In this document: positions 39,851-51,984 of the stretch, piece after piece | How positions within the stretch are numbered: the stretch's first letter is position 1 | Layout: each line of letters begins with the position of its first letter | NCBI GenBank assembly: GCA_028829895.1 | Contig: CM054179.1 | Span: 34,017,117 to 34,081,116 of the forward strand | Source of the DNA: Sinotaia quadrata | Lineage: Eukaryota; Mollusca; Gastropoda; Architaenioglossa; Viviparidae | DNA: 64,000 bases | Direction of reading: 5' to 3' | Position numbers and translations under genes: made by a program | Notes under the pieces: model-generated | The model's database searches: none | Told to the model about the DNA's origin: nothing | The model's input: the letters and a program-made list of their open reading frames with translations, nothing else

Positions 39851-41739
39851 TCTTAGCATGAGTTACACACAATAATCCACTTTCCTATCTGCATAGTTGT
39901 ATACGGAATCTTATTTAAAGCATGAGTTACACCCCAATACTCTTTCGTACCTACATAGTTGTATACGAGATTTTACTTAAGACATTGGTTACACTTTCTT
40001 AAGCTGCTTGTTGTCTCCATTTCGAGATACTATTCGAAGTTCTTGTTTTGCAATAAAATAATAATTCTCTCAAAATTGTATTTATTTCCCCTGTGACATG
40101 TTCCTCTACCTATTCATGCTTTTATTAATTAATTAACAGATGACATTATCCGATTTAAAAATGATATTTTAAATCTAATGATAATATTTTAAATTAATAA
40201 TAAATGAAGTAACGTTGTTGCTTCAAACTTTTTAAACACTGTTTTCCAACTCGAAAACATAACACTTTAATTAAGTGTGGCTTCAAGCCAACTAGTTATG
40301 CAATTCTACCTGACTGCTGCTCCAGCAGCCATAGTTTGCATTTATCCTTAGTGAGTGAGCTAATTTTTGTCCCTTGACCAGCATCCACTCACACTGGATG
40401 TGTGATGTGTCAACAGAGTAAACAAATATATGTCAACAACTGGTAGAACACATAAATAGGCACATTAGGGAAAGCCAAAATTAGATTGGCTACTACTTTC
40501 ATGAAGTCTCCTATCGAGAGAGTGAAGTTAGCTCTCAGAGTAAATTTTCAGACCAAATGTCTGAAGACCTGTTTGTGGGATAATTTTCACTGGATTTTAT
40601 ATGGTTTCTCCTGGTGTTGTCATTATTAAAATTAACATATTTTTCTCTTCAGCTTATTTAAATGCTATTCATTAATATATTGTTTGTGTTAGTAATTAAG
40701 ATTTGAATGTGAGTGAGTGTGAGTGTGTTGCCCTGCTTTTCCTCATCTCTCTAAAACTATCTGAATGAGTGCCAGTGACATAGTTCAGGGTACAATGGTA
40801 AACATCATTGTTTTATCTCCAGCCTGGCAAATTTTTGTCCATCACACCTAAACTGTTGTTGACCAAGCAAGTAAAGGCCTGATTCAATCATCATGTCTGT
40901 ATTTTATAGTTTGTGTGTACATCAGGTGCCAAACCACATAGTTCATTCAAGGAAGGAGGAGACACCATTGATGCTGTCTTCAAGCTAACTGACTGATTCT
41001 CCTCTGATCCAGATAAGTTGAATCTTCAAGAGACTCTCCAAAGACATGCTTTATCAAATATTGCCTTAGGCCACACATTGTGCATGTACTACTTATAGCC
41101 ATGACACAGAAGAGACGTTTATTTTGTTAGAACATTTATTTCGCCGTATCCCTTGTCTTTTATTTTATATCTTTATTAAACGTGTTTACACTTTTCAATT
41201 TCGACTTTTCGTGTAGCATCCCATTACGTCGTATGTGTAGTAGTTGTAGGGACAGCATCCAACACGGGAGTCTAGGGGCTCCAAGCTAGATGTTAAATTT
41301 TACCAGTTTACCCTAGGGCCTAGGACTAAACTGTGTGACGTGTCAATTTTGTTGTGCGTCTGTTTATTACTGTATATGTGCGGCATGTTTGAGAAACCAT
41401 TACTTTCCAGAAGCCGGCAAGGGGAAAATCAACCAACACTTTATTCTCTCTTTTTTCTCTCACCCATGCACTCACACACACCCCTCTCCCCCTTCACTAA
41501 AAAAAATAAAAATCACACATAATGTTCACTTTTAATCTTTATTGAACAGAAATATTACTTTGTTATCAATTTTTACAATTATGTCAGGCAAGTTATTACA
41601 TTTTCTTGGTAATACCAGTGAAAGTGTTGAATAAATTAAAAAAGACATTCTTTCGGTTATTTTGTTTCTGACCAAACTGCCTTTGTCAGTCTGGTCCTGT
41701 CTGTTAGTATTTGTCTTTCTGTCTTCCTTTCTCTTTCTT
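39851..41739. other. No gene recognised; possible old LTR-type element
   Basis: 40260-41330 is complex and non-repetitive with GTGTGATGTGTCAA at about 40397 and GTGTGACGTGTCAA at about 41332, a possible pair of element ends, but no pol domain was read. The paired frames 41335-41535 are unremarkable. Confidence 0.35.
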
Positions 41740-42265
41740 TTTCTCACTTTCCAATAATGTTTTCGATCTGGTCTGAGCACTGTCCTTTTACTAACTTAAT
41801 CTGACTTTCCAATAATGTTTTTGATCTGTTCTGGGCACTGTTCTTTCATTAACTTAATCTGACTTTCCAATAATGTTTTTGATCTGTTCTGGGCACTGTT
41901 CTTTCATTAACTTAATCTGACTTTCCAATAATGTTTTTGATCTGTTCTGGGCACTGTTCTTTCATTAACTTAATCTGACTTTCCAATAATGTTTTTGATC
42001 TGTTCTGGGCACTGTTCTTTCATTAACTTAATCTGACTTTCCAATAATGTTTTTGATTTGTTCTGGCACTGTTCTTTCACTAACTTAATCTGACTTTCCA
42101 ATAATGTTTTTGATCTGTTTTGGCACTGTCCTTTCACTAGCTTAATCTGACTTTCCAATAATGCTTTTGATCTGTTCTGGCACTGTCCTTTCACTAACTT
42201 AATCTGACTTTCCAATAATGCTTTTGATCTGTTCTGGGCACTGTCCTTTCACTAAATTAATCTGA
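41740..42265. repeat. 57-58 bp minisatellite, about 9 copies
   Basis: CTTTCCAATAATGTTTTTGA then TCTGTTCTGG-GCACTGT and TTAACTTAATCTGA. Units of 57 bases keep a frame open in the right part (41970-42215 minus), an artefact. Confidence 0.96.
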
Positions 42266-43269
42266 CGGCGGCCTCCCTCCTCGCCCCCAGAAGTGATGAG
42301 AATTAAAAATTGACCTAAAATGTTTAAATTGTTATTTAGCCCATGGAAACTGTTAATCTCGGCAGACGTTGGCCTACATCAAAAGCAATGTTTATTCATT
42401 GTTAGCTAACTATGGTATGGATTTTGATAAAACTGCTGTCTGTTCCCGCAAATACATTGCATTTCCTAAGTACTAAACTTTCTGTCTCATATGGATAACA
42501 ATTCTCAAGTACCTTTCTGTGCAGATCTGCTATTAGCTCCACCTCTGTGCGTGCCTAGTTTCTAGCAACAGTGTTTGATTGGTGCATATATTCCCGCCCT
42601 ACACCACTCATTATGACTCCACCCACTCTGTTCCTGTTCATCCCGACAAGACAAGAGAGCGACTGGGTCCAAATCAGAGCTACTTGTGTGACAAGAGAGG
42701 AGAGCTACTGGGCAAAAATCAAAGCTACTCGTGTCAGCGCGCGCGTGCTCGCTTGCTGTTCGTTACACGTTCAGTAGCACACATGACACAATAGTAACAC
42801 CAAGTCCAAACCGTATGAAATGTTTTAAAGTCGGTTTTAAAATGAACAAGAATAATGTCAAAATCGTGGGAATCCCCGAAGTAGTCTATCACGATTGATC
42901 CAAGAAAGGAATAATAATGCTACCAAGTCAACAGGCTTCTGAACTTCAAAAAACGAAATTAGAATAGAAACACTAAAAGGTGATGTATTATAGTTTATCA
43001 GCTTGTTTCTGCCAGTACACTTGCTACTACTACTACTTCCTTCATACATTATTTTTCTTTTCTTTTTGCATTTTCTATAACTATAATTATTATTAAAATT
43101 ACTTTCATTACTGCTAACTCTCTCTCTATATATATCCTCTCACGAAATAGATGACAATTGGAAGTATTTCACCATAAATGGACGACGAAGACTACCATCA
43201 CCATTTTCATGCTATTACTATTACTTCTCTGACGATAGTCCTTACTAACCCAATTGCTATTGCTATTGA
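42266..43269. other. Unique sequence, GC-rich patch at 42540-42790
   Basis: The patch has GATTGGTGCATATATTCCCG (inverted CCAAT box, TATA-like word) and CAGCGCGCGCGTGCTCGC; it could be promoter-like, but no gene follows. Elsewhere AT-rich. Confidence 0.3.
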
Positions 43270-44330
43270 TAATGTTTCGCTAATCCTTTGTACCACTGCT
43301 ATTACTATTTCTTCTCTGTTATAACCCTTAACACCAGTGCTATTACTATTTCTTCTCTGTTATAGCCCTTAACACCAGTGCTATTACTATTTCTTCTCTG
43401 TTATAGCCCTTAACACCAGTGCTATTACTATTTCTTCTCTGTTATAGTCCTTAGTACCACCGCTATTACTATTTCTTCTCTGTTATAGCCCTTAACACCA
43501 GTGCTATTACTATTTCTTCTCTGTTATAGCCCTTAACACCAGTGCTATTACTATTTCTTCTCTGTTATAGTCCTCAACACCAGTGCTATTACTATTTCTT
43601 CTCTCCGTTATAGCCCTTGATACCAGTGCTATTACTATTTCTTCTGTTATAGTCCTTAACACCATCGCTATTAGTATTTCTTCTCCGGCTAGAGCCCTTA
43701 TTTACATTAATATTACTATTATTTCTCTGACTATAGCCCTTAACACCAGTGCTATTACTATTTCTTCTCTCGCTAGAGCCTTTAGTTACATTGATATTAC
43801 TATTATTTCTCTGACTATAGCCCTTAACACCAGTGCTATTACTATTTCTTCTCTGGCTAGAGCCTTTAGTTACACTGATATTACTATTATTTCTCTGACT
43901 ATAGCCCTTAACACCAGTGCTATTACTATTTCTTCTCTGGCTAGAGCCTTTAGTTACACTGATATTACTATTATTTCTCTGACTATAGCCCTTAACACCA
44001 GTGCTATTACTACTTCTTCTCTGGCTATAACACTTATCACCACTATGCCTCTGGCTATAACTCCTAGTACAACCTGTATCACCACTATGTCTCTGGCTAT
44101 AACTCTTAGTACAACCTGTATCACCACTATGTCTCTGGCTATAACTCTTAGTACAACCTGTATCACCACTATGTCTCTGGCTATAACTCTTAGTACAACC
44201 TGTATCACCACTATGTCTCTGGCTATAACTCCTAGTAAAATCTGTATCACTACTATCTCACTAGCTATAATTCTTAGTACAATACTATCACTATTACCTC
44301 TCTGGCTATAACTCTTAGTACACTTGATAT
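43270..44330. repeat. Composite minisatellite: 41 bp, then 84 bp, then 42 bp units
   Basis: Block 1 (43270-43700) repeats ACCAGTGCTATTACTATTTC at 41 bases. Block 2 (43700-44020) repeats a dimer of 84 bases (landmark at 43743, 43827, 43911). Block 3 (44020-44270) repeats GGCTATAACTCTTAGTACAA with ACCACTATGTCTCT at 42 bases. The 242-codon frame 43583-44311 exists because 84 and 42 are multiples of 3; it is Ile/Ser/Thr low-complexity and I do not call it a gene. Confidence 0.95.
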
Positions 44331-44399
44331 GTGCTTCTGCTATAACTACTTCTCTTAGAAAGTCTATCGCTTTTCCTACTGCTATTAGTTTGTTAATAC

Positions 44400-45295
44400 T
44401 TATGCAAATTAGCCTTATTTAACTCAAATGCACTAGATAGCAAATCTAATTCAATTAGTCATTAGTTCAAGTCCACGGGTCTTATTAAGGTCTTAATAAG
44501 TTCATCAGAAAATCTGGGCAGTACATCTACAAACTGATATCGCTATTATCTTACTAATTTCATGTAATGTGGTTTTATATAACTTATGCAAACTGACCTT
44601 ATTAAACTTACGTAAAGTGGCTTTATTCATGCCTTGTATACTGGCCTTTTTAATTTCACGTAAATTGGTTTTATATGGCTCAAATAAACTGATTTTATTA
44701 ATATCGAGTAAAATAGCTTTATTATGCTTATGTAAATTTGCCTTTTTAATCTCTCATAAGTTAGCAGTGTGACTCTCACGTAAATTGGCCTTTTCAATCT
44801 CTCGTAAACTGACATTAGTATGCTCACATAAACTGGCCATATTAATTTCTTATATTCCGGCCTAATTTATCTCACGTGAATTAGCATTATGAAGTCATGT
44901 ACACTGGCCTTCCATAAAAGTGACTTATTCAGCTCATGAAAACAAATCTTCTAAGTATCACGCAAACTGTCATTCTTATGCTCATATAAACTGGCCTTAT
45001 TAAGCTCAAATTAAGTGGCCCTATTAATCTAACATTATGAAAGATAAAATAAACTGGCTTTATTATAACTGGTCTAATTAATCTCACGCGAGCAGGCATT
45101 TGTTAAGCGCAATTAAATGGCCTTATTAAACCTCACACTCGCTCTTGTTACTGAGCTTGTTAAGTGACGTAAACTGGCCTTTTTAATGCAGCGTACACTG
45201 ACATTATTTAAGTTCAAATAATCTGGTCTTGTTAAGCTCAAGAAAACTGTCCTTATTTAGCTCCCTTAAACTGACAATGTACATTTCCATGTAAA
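44400..45295. repeat. Field of degenerate ~28-32 bp repeats
   Basis: CTCACGTAAACTGGCCTT-TTAA in many diverged forms across about 0.9 kb, directly after the composite array but with an unrelated unit. Confidence 0.8.
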
Positions 45296-45511
45296 ATGTT
45301 CATACTGAGCTCCTGTTAATTAACATTGTCATAGACTATGTAACATTTTAAATTAATATAATATACTTTGTTAATCGGTGCTACTCTGACCTCGTAAATA
45401 TCAATCAAAAAATGCAAGCGTCTTACCTATTTCTAATGAGGCAATAAAGTAATATTATATACATATTGCATTAAGATATAGATATATCCCATCTCCTTTC
45501 TCGATAGATAT

Positions 45512-45522
45512 AGCTTGCTCTC

Positions 45523-45576
<54 letters not shown>

Positions 45577-45639
45577 TATATATATATATATATATACTCT
45601 CCCTCTCTCTTTCTCACACACACACACACACACATACAC

Positions 45640-45712
<73 letters not shown>
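45512..45712. repeat. Compound (CT)n(CA)n(TA)n(CT)n(CA)n(TA)n(TG)n
   Basis: Read directly; frames across it are artefacts. Confidence 0.99.
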
Positions 45713-46099
45713 ATCTCCAGTTATATTTCTATTTATTTAATTCCTGTTTATGTAAACTAGCTACTAAATTTAAATTCATATGTAATTTTATTCAATGTTG
45801 AAAGTGACATCTAAGGTTTAATATTCAAAAGTAATTTTAAAATTAACATATTAATCTGAAAACTCGGATGGTTTAATATTAATTTCAAACGAACTTCTTC
45901 AAACCAACTGTGAATTTTAACCGTAATTCATTATTTGCATAAAATATACATTCCTCACTCACAGGATTCCATAATGCTACATTAATATCTCTTACGCGAC
46001 TTAATAGTTTTTCTAGTATTTAAAAAAAAATATATCTTTTTAAAATCAAGTTCAAACAGTTTGAATAGTGTCCCTTTGTGTAAATTGTTCTATGTACAC

Positions 46100-46113
46100 A
46101 AACACACACATAC

Positions 46114-46154
<41 letters not shown>

Positions 46155-46253
46155 ATAGATATAGAGATAGATAGATAGATTACAGACAGACAGTCAGACA
46201 GACAGACAGAGTTATAGATAGATAGATAGATAGACAAACAGACAGACAGATAG

Positions 46254-46347
<94 letters not shown>

Positions 46348-46350
46348 GGA
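46100..46350. repeat. Compound (TA)n(TG)n(GATA)n(CAGA)n
   Basis: GATA and GACA blocks alternate. Confidence 0.98.
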
Positions 46351-48350
46351 TGGATGTACACTTTTGCTATTTCTGGGACAATATTGGGATTGCAGTGAAC
46401 GCTGCTTTATTGTGTGTTGGAAGTGTTATTACAATAACCAACCTCTGATATGTTCTTATAGCATCACATCAAATTCTGTGGAAGTGGAATCCCAGCTTGT
46501 TGACATTTTTCAATTTTTTTTTTACAAATTTCGGTGAATTATACACATTCTTACTCCAATCATTAAGCATAAGAATACATTTTACTTTATTTTAATTACA
46601 CTCCTTATTTGCAATAATCAGAATCTCTACCGAGTTAACGAAAGACTTCAATGAAATATAATTTACTTGTCATCAGATATAGTACAATATTTTGTCAGAG
46701 TTTTAATACAGTATGTTATAATCTTATCTGTCTTTATATTAATTAACACGTACATCAATGTGTCATTATTATTATTAGCAATTAATATTCTTTTAAAACT
46801 ATTTTAATAGAAGATTTGCTTATGTTAATACAGTTAGCAATGCACTGCTGTTGTAATTACACTAATCAGTAAGTTTGTCACTGCTCTCATTGTATTGCTG
46901 AACAATTTAATTAGTATTGTTTTCTTTCCATAAACTTCATTTACCCCCAATTATGATGTAAAGTGTACGTATTACAATAGTTATATGCATAATTTGGTAC
47001 TGCTGATGCTCTTATGCATTAGTAATATGTCTTATACCGCCTTTAAGTTCAGTAATGATGTTTATTGCTGTTGCCCTAGTTAATATAATTTTGTTGTTTT
47101 ATACTTTTTAATATTTTTGTTTTATAATGCGTTTTCTTGTTTTACAATACTTAATATACTGTTTTACACTAGTTAATATTCTTTTACTATTACATTTGTT
47201 AATATACTTTTTCTTGATATACGAAGTAGTTCATTGCTGTCAATTACAGAAATTATATATATATATATATATATGTTTTTTTTAATACAGTTACGAAGAA
47301 AGTTGATGATAATGGGGGTTTTGATGAAATTTGATAAACTTGTGTTCATTACAATAGTATTCTATCATATGTTAAAAATTCAGTAGTATTAAATGTAGTT
47401 TTTGATTGTAATAGTAAAAAATGTTATACACTTAATTTAAACTGTTGTATACCTACTGTCATAATAATAAGTAAACCTCTTTATGAAATAATTATAAGTA
47501 AAATAATAGTTTTAGCATTGACATAATTTAATAACCTCAATAGTGGCATAATTTAGTAACTTCGGTAGTGGCACATTTGTAGACATAAAATGACAACAGT
47601 TATTAGTAACAGATTATAAACCAATGAGTTTTACTATTAATTATAATATAGCAGTGTATTTAGAGTTAAAATTACAATATTATTATTTATATTGATAACA
47701 ACAAAAGTGCGAAATTTAATTTTTAAAATATGATAATTATTATTATACAATAGTAAACTATTTCCCCGTTATGAACTTTCTTATTATTAGACTATCTCAA
47801 TAACTCAAAATTGAAAATATCATCCAACTGATCAAAATCTTTAACCTCAACCATTTCTGAAGAGATTCCACTTTTAATAAATAATACATTTAATTAATTT
47901 AATACTACATTTATAAATATAAGTATATTAATTAAATTCAATTACTTTTTTTTATACCTTTTTTAAGTTTTAGTAATCTGATTTATTGATATTTATTACT
48001 TTATAATTATTGTGTTGTGATTGTAACCATTTTATCAACGTGTTATTTTCCAAGTTGTTTTACTGTTTCCTCATTTTCTCTTTATTTTATTATTTGGTTA
48101 ATGACTTTTTTCTCATTATCAATGATCAAGTTATTCAGGAAACAAACGGAGCGCATAAATATTCAATAAATACTTGATACATCTTATCAAATAGACAGTT
48201 AGATATATGAATAGACAGACAGATAGCTAGGTAGATATACAAACAGATGTACGGGGTTGTTTACTAATTAGTACAATGTAAACAAATTCAAAGCAGTCAA
48301 GAGCCTAACTCCTGAAGTGAGATTTAAGTACTGGTTACTTCCATGATATT

Positions 48351-48352
<2 letters not shown>
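46351..48352. other. Very AT-rich region upstream of engrailed, no gene
   Basis: Contains a short TA tract near 47257 and loose TTAATA-type repeats. The engrailed promoter must lie here or in 48421-48826, but no core element was convincing. Confidence 0.5.

Positions 48353-48420
<68 letters not shown>
48353..48420. repeat. (TA)n, about 68 bases, 0.4 kb upstream of the engrailed start
   Basis: Perfect TA. Confidence 0.99.
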
Positions 48421-48424
<4 letters not shown>

Positions 48425-48826
48425 TTGGAATCGCATGCGTTCCGTGTACTTTAAATGTACTTGATTGCGTTGTCTGTTTCAGGTGGACTTTTTATTTTGC
48501 CAAGAAACAGCCATACGAAAATTACTTTATACGTAGGCGGCAAACATTTCTACTAAAATCTTATTTTATATAATGAACTATTTGGCTTGTAACAGCAGCA
48601 TTTATCACGCTTTGTGTTGTTATGAAATTGAATGATAATGATCCTATTTAACAAAGTGGGGATAGAACAAATTGAAGACATTTAGTTACATGAATGGTAG
48701 TACGAACATATCCGAATACAGAAAACAGTTAAAATTAAGTCATAGAACGGACATCTGGACAGGCAATTCAGAAGGACAATTTTCTACTCCCAGGCGTGTG
48801 AAACTTGAGATATATTTGACTCCGAC
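48421..48826 (+). promoter_or_regulatory. Engrailed 5' flank / probable 5' UTR
   Basis: Sequence just before the start codon. TTTCTACTCCCAG at about 48781-48793 resembles a splice acceptor, so a 5' UTR intron is possible. An in-frame stop is at 48806-48808. No convincing TATA or initiator was identified. Confidence 0.4.
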
Positions 48827-49925
48827 ATGATGAAGACGCCTATTTTATGCCCCCTTCCAACCTCTGACATAATGAAGACGACTATTGTATGCCCCCTTCC
48901 ACCCTCTAATCTCTTTGCTGCCAATACTCCTGTTCTGCCAGCGTCAATTGTCTCCCCCTTTTCTCTTTTCTCCAAGGGTTCATCGGCCACTCCCATCCCC
49001 CGGTTTCCAAGCATGGGATCCTGTTCTTTATTTTCAAACGACTGCCGCTATCTAAATCAAACTTCACTTGGAATAACTGACCTTAGCAAAGACCCCAGTG
49101 ATTGTCGAACCAAAGACATGACTGATTGCCAAACCAAAGAGTCCAGCGATTGTCAGACCAAAGACTCAAGTGATCGCCAGACGAAAATTTTCAGTGATTG
49201 CCAAAGTGATATGAAACATCAGGGCACTGAAGACAGATGTGAAGCAATGAATGAAGTTGACGAAGACGTTGACGTAATTGGAGACAATTCAGATGATAGC
49301 TTGTGTGATGAAAACTCACTCGCCATCGAAGACAGCGATAACGGGGTGGACGATGATAAACACGGAAAATCAATGGAAAGTGACGACAGGCACGCAGAGG
49401 GAAGCGTTTCTCCAATAACAATGACAAATTTCTCCATCGCCGCAATACTAAAACCAGATTTCGGAGTTCGAAAAGTTTTCCTTGGTTTTGAGACAATAAG
49501 AGCTGATGATAACCATATAATAAATTCCAGCATATTTGAACCTCTTCATTGTTATCATAATCATTCTCATGACTTTTATAAAAAGCAGCATGCTCAGTCA
49601 ATGCAACAAATTTCTTTCACTACTCCAGTGGACTTGTCAACAAAACGACAAAACTCCGGTGCAGGAAAGGACAGACAATTTGAAAACAAAACAAAATATT
49701 CAAATAACTTTAACAATACCAAAAACAGTAGCAATTTATCTCATCGCATCCACAAACCAACCAATAGTAAGAATAAAACTTGTAAAACTGCTATTAGAAG
49801 TGCAGACAAGGACAGTGGCGATCAGAAGATTTCTGTTTCTGTAGATGGCATTGATCCAAATTCTAATAAAAGCATGTGGCCTGCCTGGGTATTTTGCACT
49901 CGTTATTCCGACAGGCCTTCGTCAG
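48827..49925 (+). CDS. en: Engrailed homeobox protein, exon 1 (residues 1-366 plus first base of codon 367)
   Basis: First coding exon of an engrailed transcription factor, a nuclear DNA-binding repressor used in patterning and neural or shell-field development. An in-frame TGA at 48806-48808 supports the start at 48827; Met2 (48830) and Met16 (48872) are alternatives. Visible in order: a 42-base tandem duplication (48830-48913); five 24-base units with the core DCQTK (about residues 91-130); an acidic stretch (about 140-178); an EH1 motif FSIAAILKPDFG (202-213, 49430-49465), the Groucho-binding type; PVDLSTK (267-273), a CtBP-type PxDLS motif; an Asn/Lys/Ser-rich linker; and the EH2 block WPAWVFCTRYSDRPSS (351-366), used for Pbx/Exd contact. 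The exon ends at a strong donor, AG then GTACGT, at 49926. Without splicing the frame stops at 49994-49996. EH1 and EH2 together are diagnostic of engrailed. The spacer is long and low-complexity, as is usual between conserved blocks in this family. Confidence 0.96.
48830..48913 (+). repeat. 42-base tandem duplication inside engrailed exon 1
   Basis: Two 14-codon units, MKTPILCPLPTSDI and MKTTIVCPLPPSNL, about 35 of 42 bases identical by eye. The frame is kept. Confidence 0.9.
49097..49216 (+). repeat. 24-base repeat x5 inside engrailed exon 1
   Basis: Codes for S/T-D-C-Q/R-T-K-x-x units at residues 91-130; the last unit is diverged. Confidence 0.9.
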
Positions 49926-49996
49926 GTACGTATCTTACTAAACATCTTTCACGAATGTTCAGTATGAGATGTTTTGTATGCGTACTTCAGTATTAA

Positions 49997-51152
49997 TTGT
50001 TCAGTAAGAGTTCTATTTACGGACTTCAGTATTAATTGTTCATTAAGTGTTGTTCAATACACGTTACTCAGAATGTGTGGTTCAGTATTACTTTAAATGT
50101 TCATGCATGAGCAATGTGTATTCCACATGATTGTTGTATATATATGTTTTAACTTTGTGTCATTAATTTGTCTATCAGTCAGTCTTTCGCTCCACGTATT
50201 GTTTTAAATTTCTATCATAAAAAGTTATTTGTACGTTTTTTTCCAAAGAGAGCAAATCTTTATTCATTAGTTTAGTACTCTTCCCCACTTTCCCATTCTG
50301 TTCTTCTCCATTCAGTTAATCTCGCTTTTAAAAAATCCCCTCGTGCAGCTGAAGAAGTTTGCAGGTCTTGCAGTTCCATTATCTTCATTTCGGTTTTGTT
50401 TTTCTGCATTTATTCTTTAATCAACATATTTTCACTTTTTCTTCTATCGTCCTGTGTTTATTCGGTATGGAAGAATGTTTACCTATATTTAATATTTCTA
50501 TAATTCACTTTCTTCAACAATTTATTTTTATTGAGCTTTAAATTGAGTTAGTCTAAACATGTATTTTGTAATATCTTCATCATTATCTAATCACTTTCCG
50601 CCATCAGTATATGCATTGTGAATCCCTGTACTAGTACCACTGACACCTTGAATTTAATTATAAATCCCTGTATTAGTGTCACTGATGTCTTGAATCGAAT
50701 TGTGCAAATGCACTACTAGTACTAGTGGACGCATTAAGTCTAAATACAACACTTAATCGCGGTGCAGTATTATCTGTACCATAGGTGCTAGTTACTGTTA
50801 GTAGCAATTTATTTTTAGAAGTAAGTAATCTGATGGAGGCATTTTTAAATGAAATAAATCGGTTTGTTTTAAAATTCATAACATCTCAGCAAGTGCTGAC
50901 TGCAGTTAAAGGCAAGCGTCTTCACTTACGATTTATGTCCCTTAGCTGCTGTTTGTAACAAAGGATACCTAATTTTAGCCCCATAAACAAGGTCTCATGG
51001 TTTGATGTTGGGTGTATGACATGAGTCACTGAGTAAAATATTAATATAACTTTTCAACAATAAGGTTTAGAAGTACGATTACTGCTCAGTATTGCGAGAT
51101 AAAAATTATTAAATTTTTTAAATCTAGTCTGATATATATATATATATAAATA
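49997..51152. other. Intronic AT-rich sequence, no gene
   Basis: 50580-50880 has loose repeats of ATCCCTGTA-TAGT-CACTGA. A TA tract near 51131 precedes LINE copy A. Confidence 0.5.
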
Positions 51153-51862
51153 TCCCAGTGGTTGAAAGAGGCAGGTCTGAAAGCAGAAACAGAAGCACTC
51201 ATAACAGCTGCACAAGATTAAGTACTAAACTCGAAATCCACACAAAACAAACATCATGAAAATATCAAATGATTCCAAATGCAGACTCTGCAAAAACATG
51301 GACGAAACAATATATACTATCTGAATATCAGTTTTTGGCTGGAACAGAATATATCATAAGACCCAACGAAGTAGAAAAACTTATACTGAGTGAAAACCCC
51401 AGAAAGAGCATGGATGCACCAAAGTGAAGCAGTCACCGAGCAGCAGAAATCGAAATACTGTGGGACTCCGAGATAAGAACAGATCGAGTGATTCCTGTGC
51501 GAAGGCCAGGCATTATAGTTCTCAATAAGTAAGAGAACATCACCAATCATTGATGTCGTTGTTCCAAATGACAGAAATATAAAAACAAAGAGAGAAAGAA
51601 ATAAAGACTTCAAATTAGAAATCCAGTCTGTGGAATGTAAAAGCAGAAGTTATACCTATAATGATTGTTGGGGAACATAACATCTAAGTTGGAAGACTAT
51701 CTGAATAAACTACCTGAATGCCACGGACTCGCACCATTGCCCACAGCAGCACTCTCCGGAAGTGCCCCCATCTTCCGTAAAGCCTTGAATATCCCATAAT
51801 CTTGGTAAGATTCCTGGACCTCGGTTCACAACTGACAGCAGAAGTTGTAGAACGAAGCATAC
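51153..51862 (+). mobile_element. R2/R4/Dong-like LINE 3' end, copy A (5'-truncated, decayed)
   Basis: Starts abruptly after a TA tract with sequence encoding a WLKEAGLKAETEAL-type segment, then a CRLC zinc-knuckle start, then DNA parallel to the restriction-like endonuclease region of copy C (TGGGACTCCGAGATAAGAAC, CGAAGGCCAGGCATTATAG). It has several stops and frameshifts. It ends at a (CTA)n tract from about 51862. The strand is that of engrailed. Non-LTR elements with a C-terminal restriction-like endonuclease nick a target site and copy from their 3' end, which fits 5' truncation and a simple-repeat junction. Confidence 0.75.
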
Positions 51863-51925
51863 TACTACTACTACTACTACTACTATTACTATTAGTACTG
51901 CTGCTGTTGCTGCTACTACTACTGA
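51862..51925. repeat. (CTA)n with interruptions at LINE copy A tail
   Basis: ACTACTACT-type repeat with TTA and CTG variants, marking the junction between LINE copy A and copy B. Confidence 0.9.
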
Positions 51926-51984
51926 ACTATGCACAAAGACTTGAAATCTTTTTACATAGCATAAAACTCACAAAGTTAAAAACA

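Noticed and set aside
40397..41345. Pair of GTGTGAYGTGTCAA words as possible LTR starts
   Set aside because: Similarity stops after about 14 bases, and no pol or gag sequence lies between them.
41970..42215. Minus-strand repeat ORF with SQIKL units
   Set aside because: Artefact of 57-base units in the 57-58 bp minisatellite.
43583..44311. 242-codon + strand ORF
   Set aside because: Consists of 84 and 42 base tandem units; low-complexity Ile/Ser/Thr peptide.
48784..49601. Minus-strand ORFs opposite engrailed exon 1
   Set aside because: Shadows of the real coding frame; no domain.
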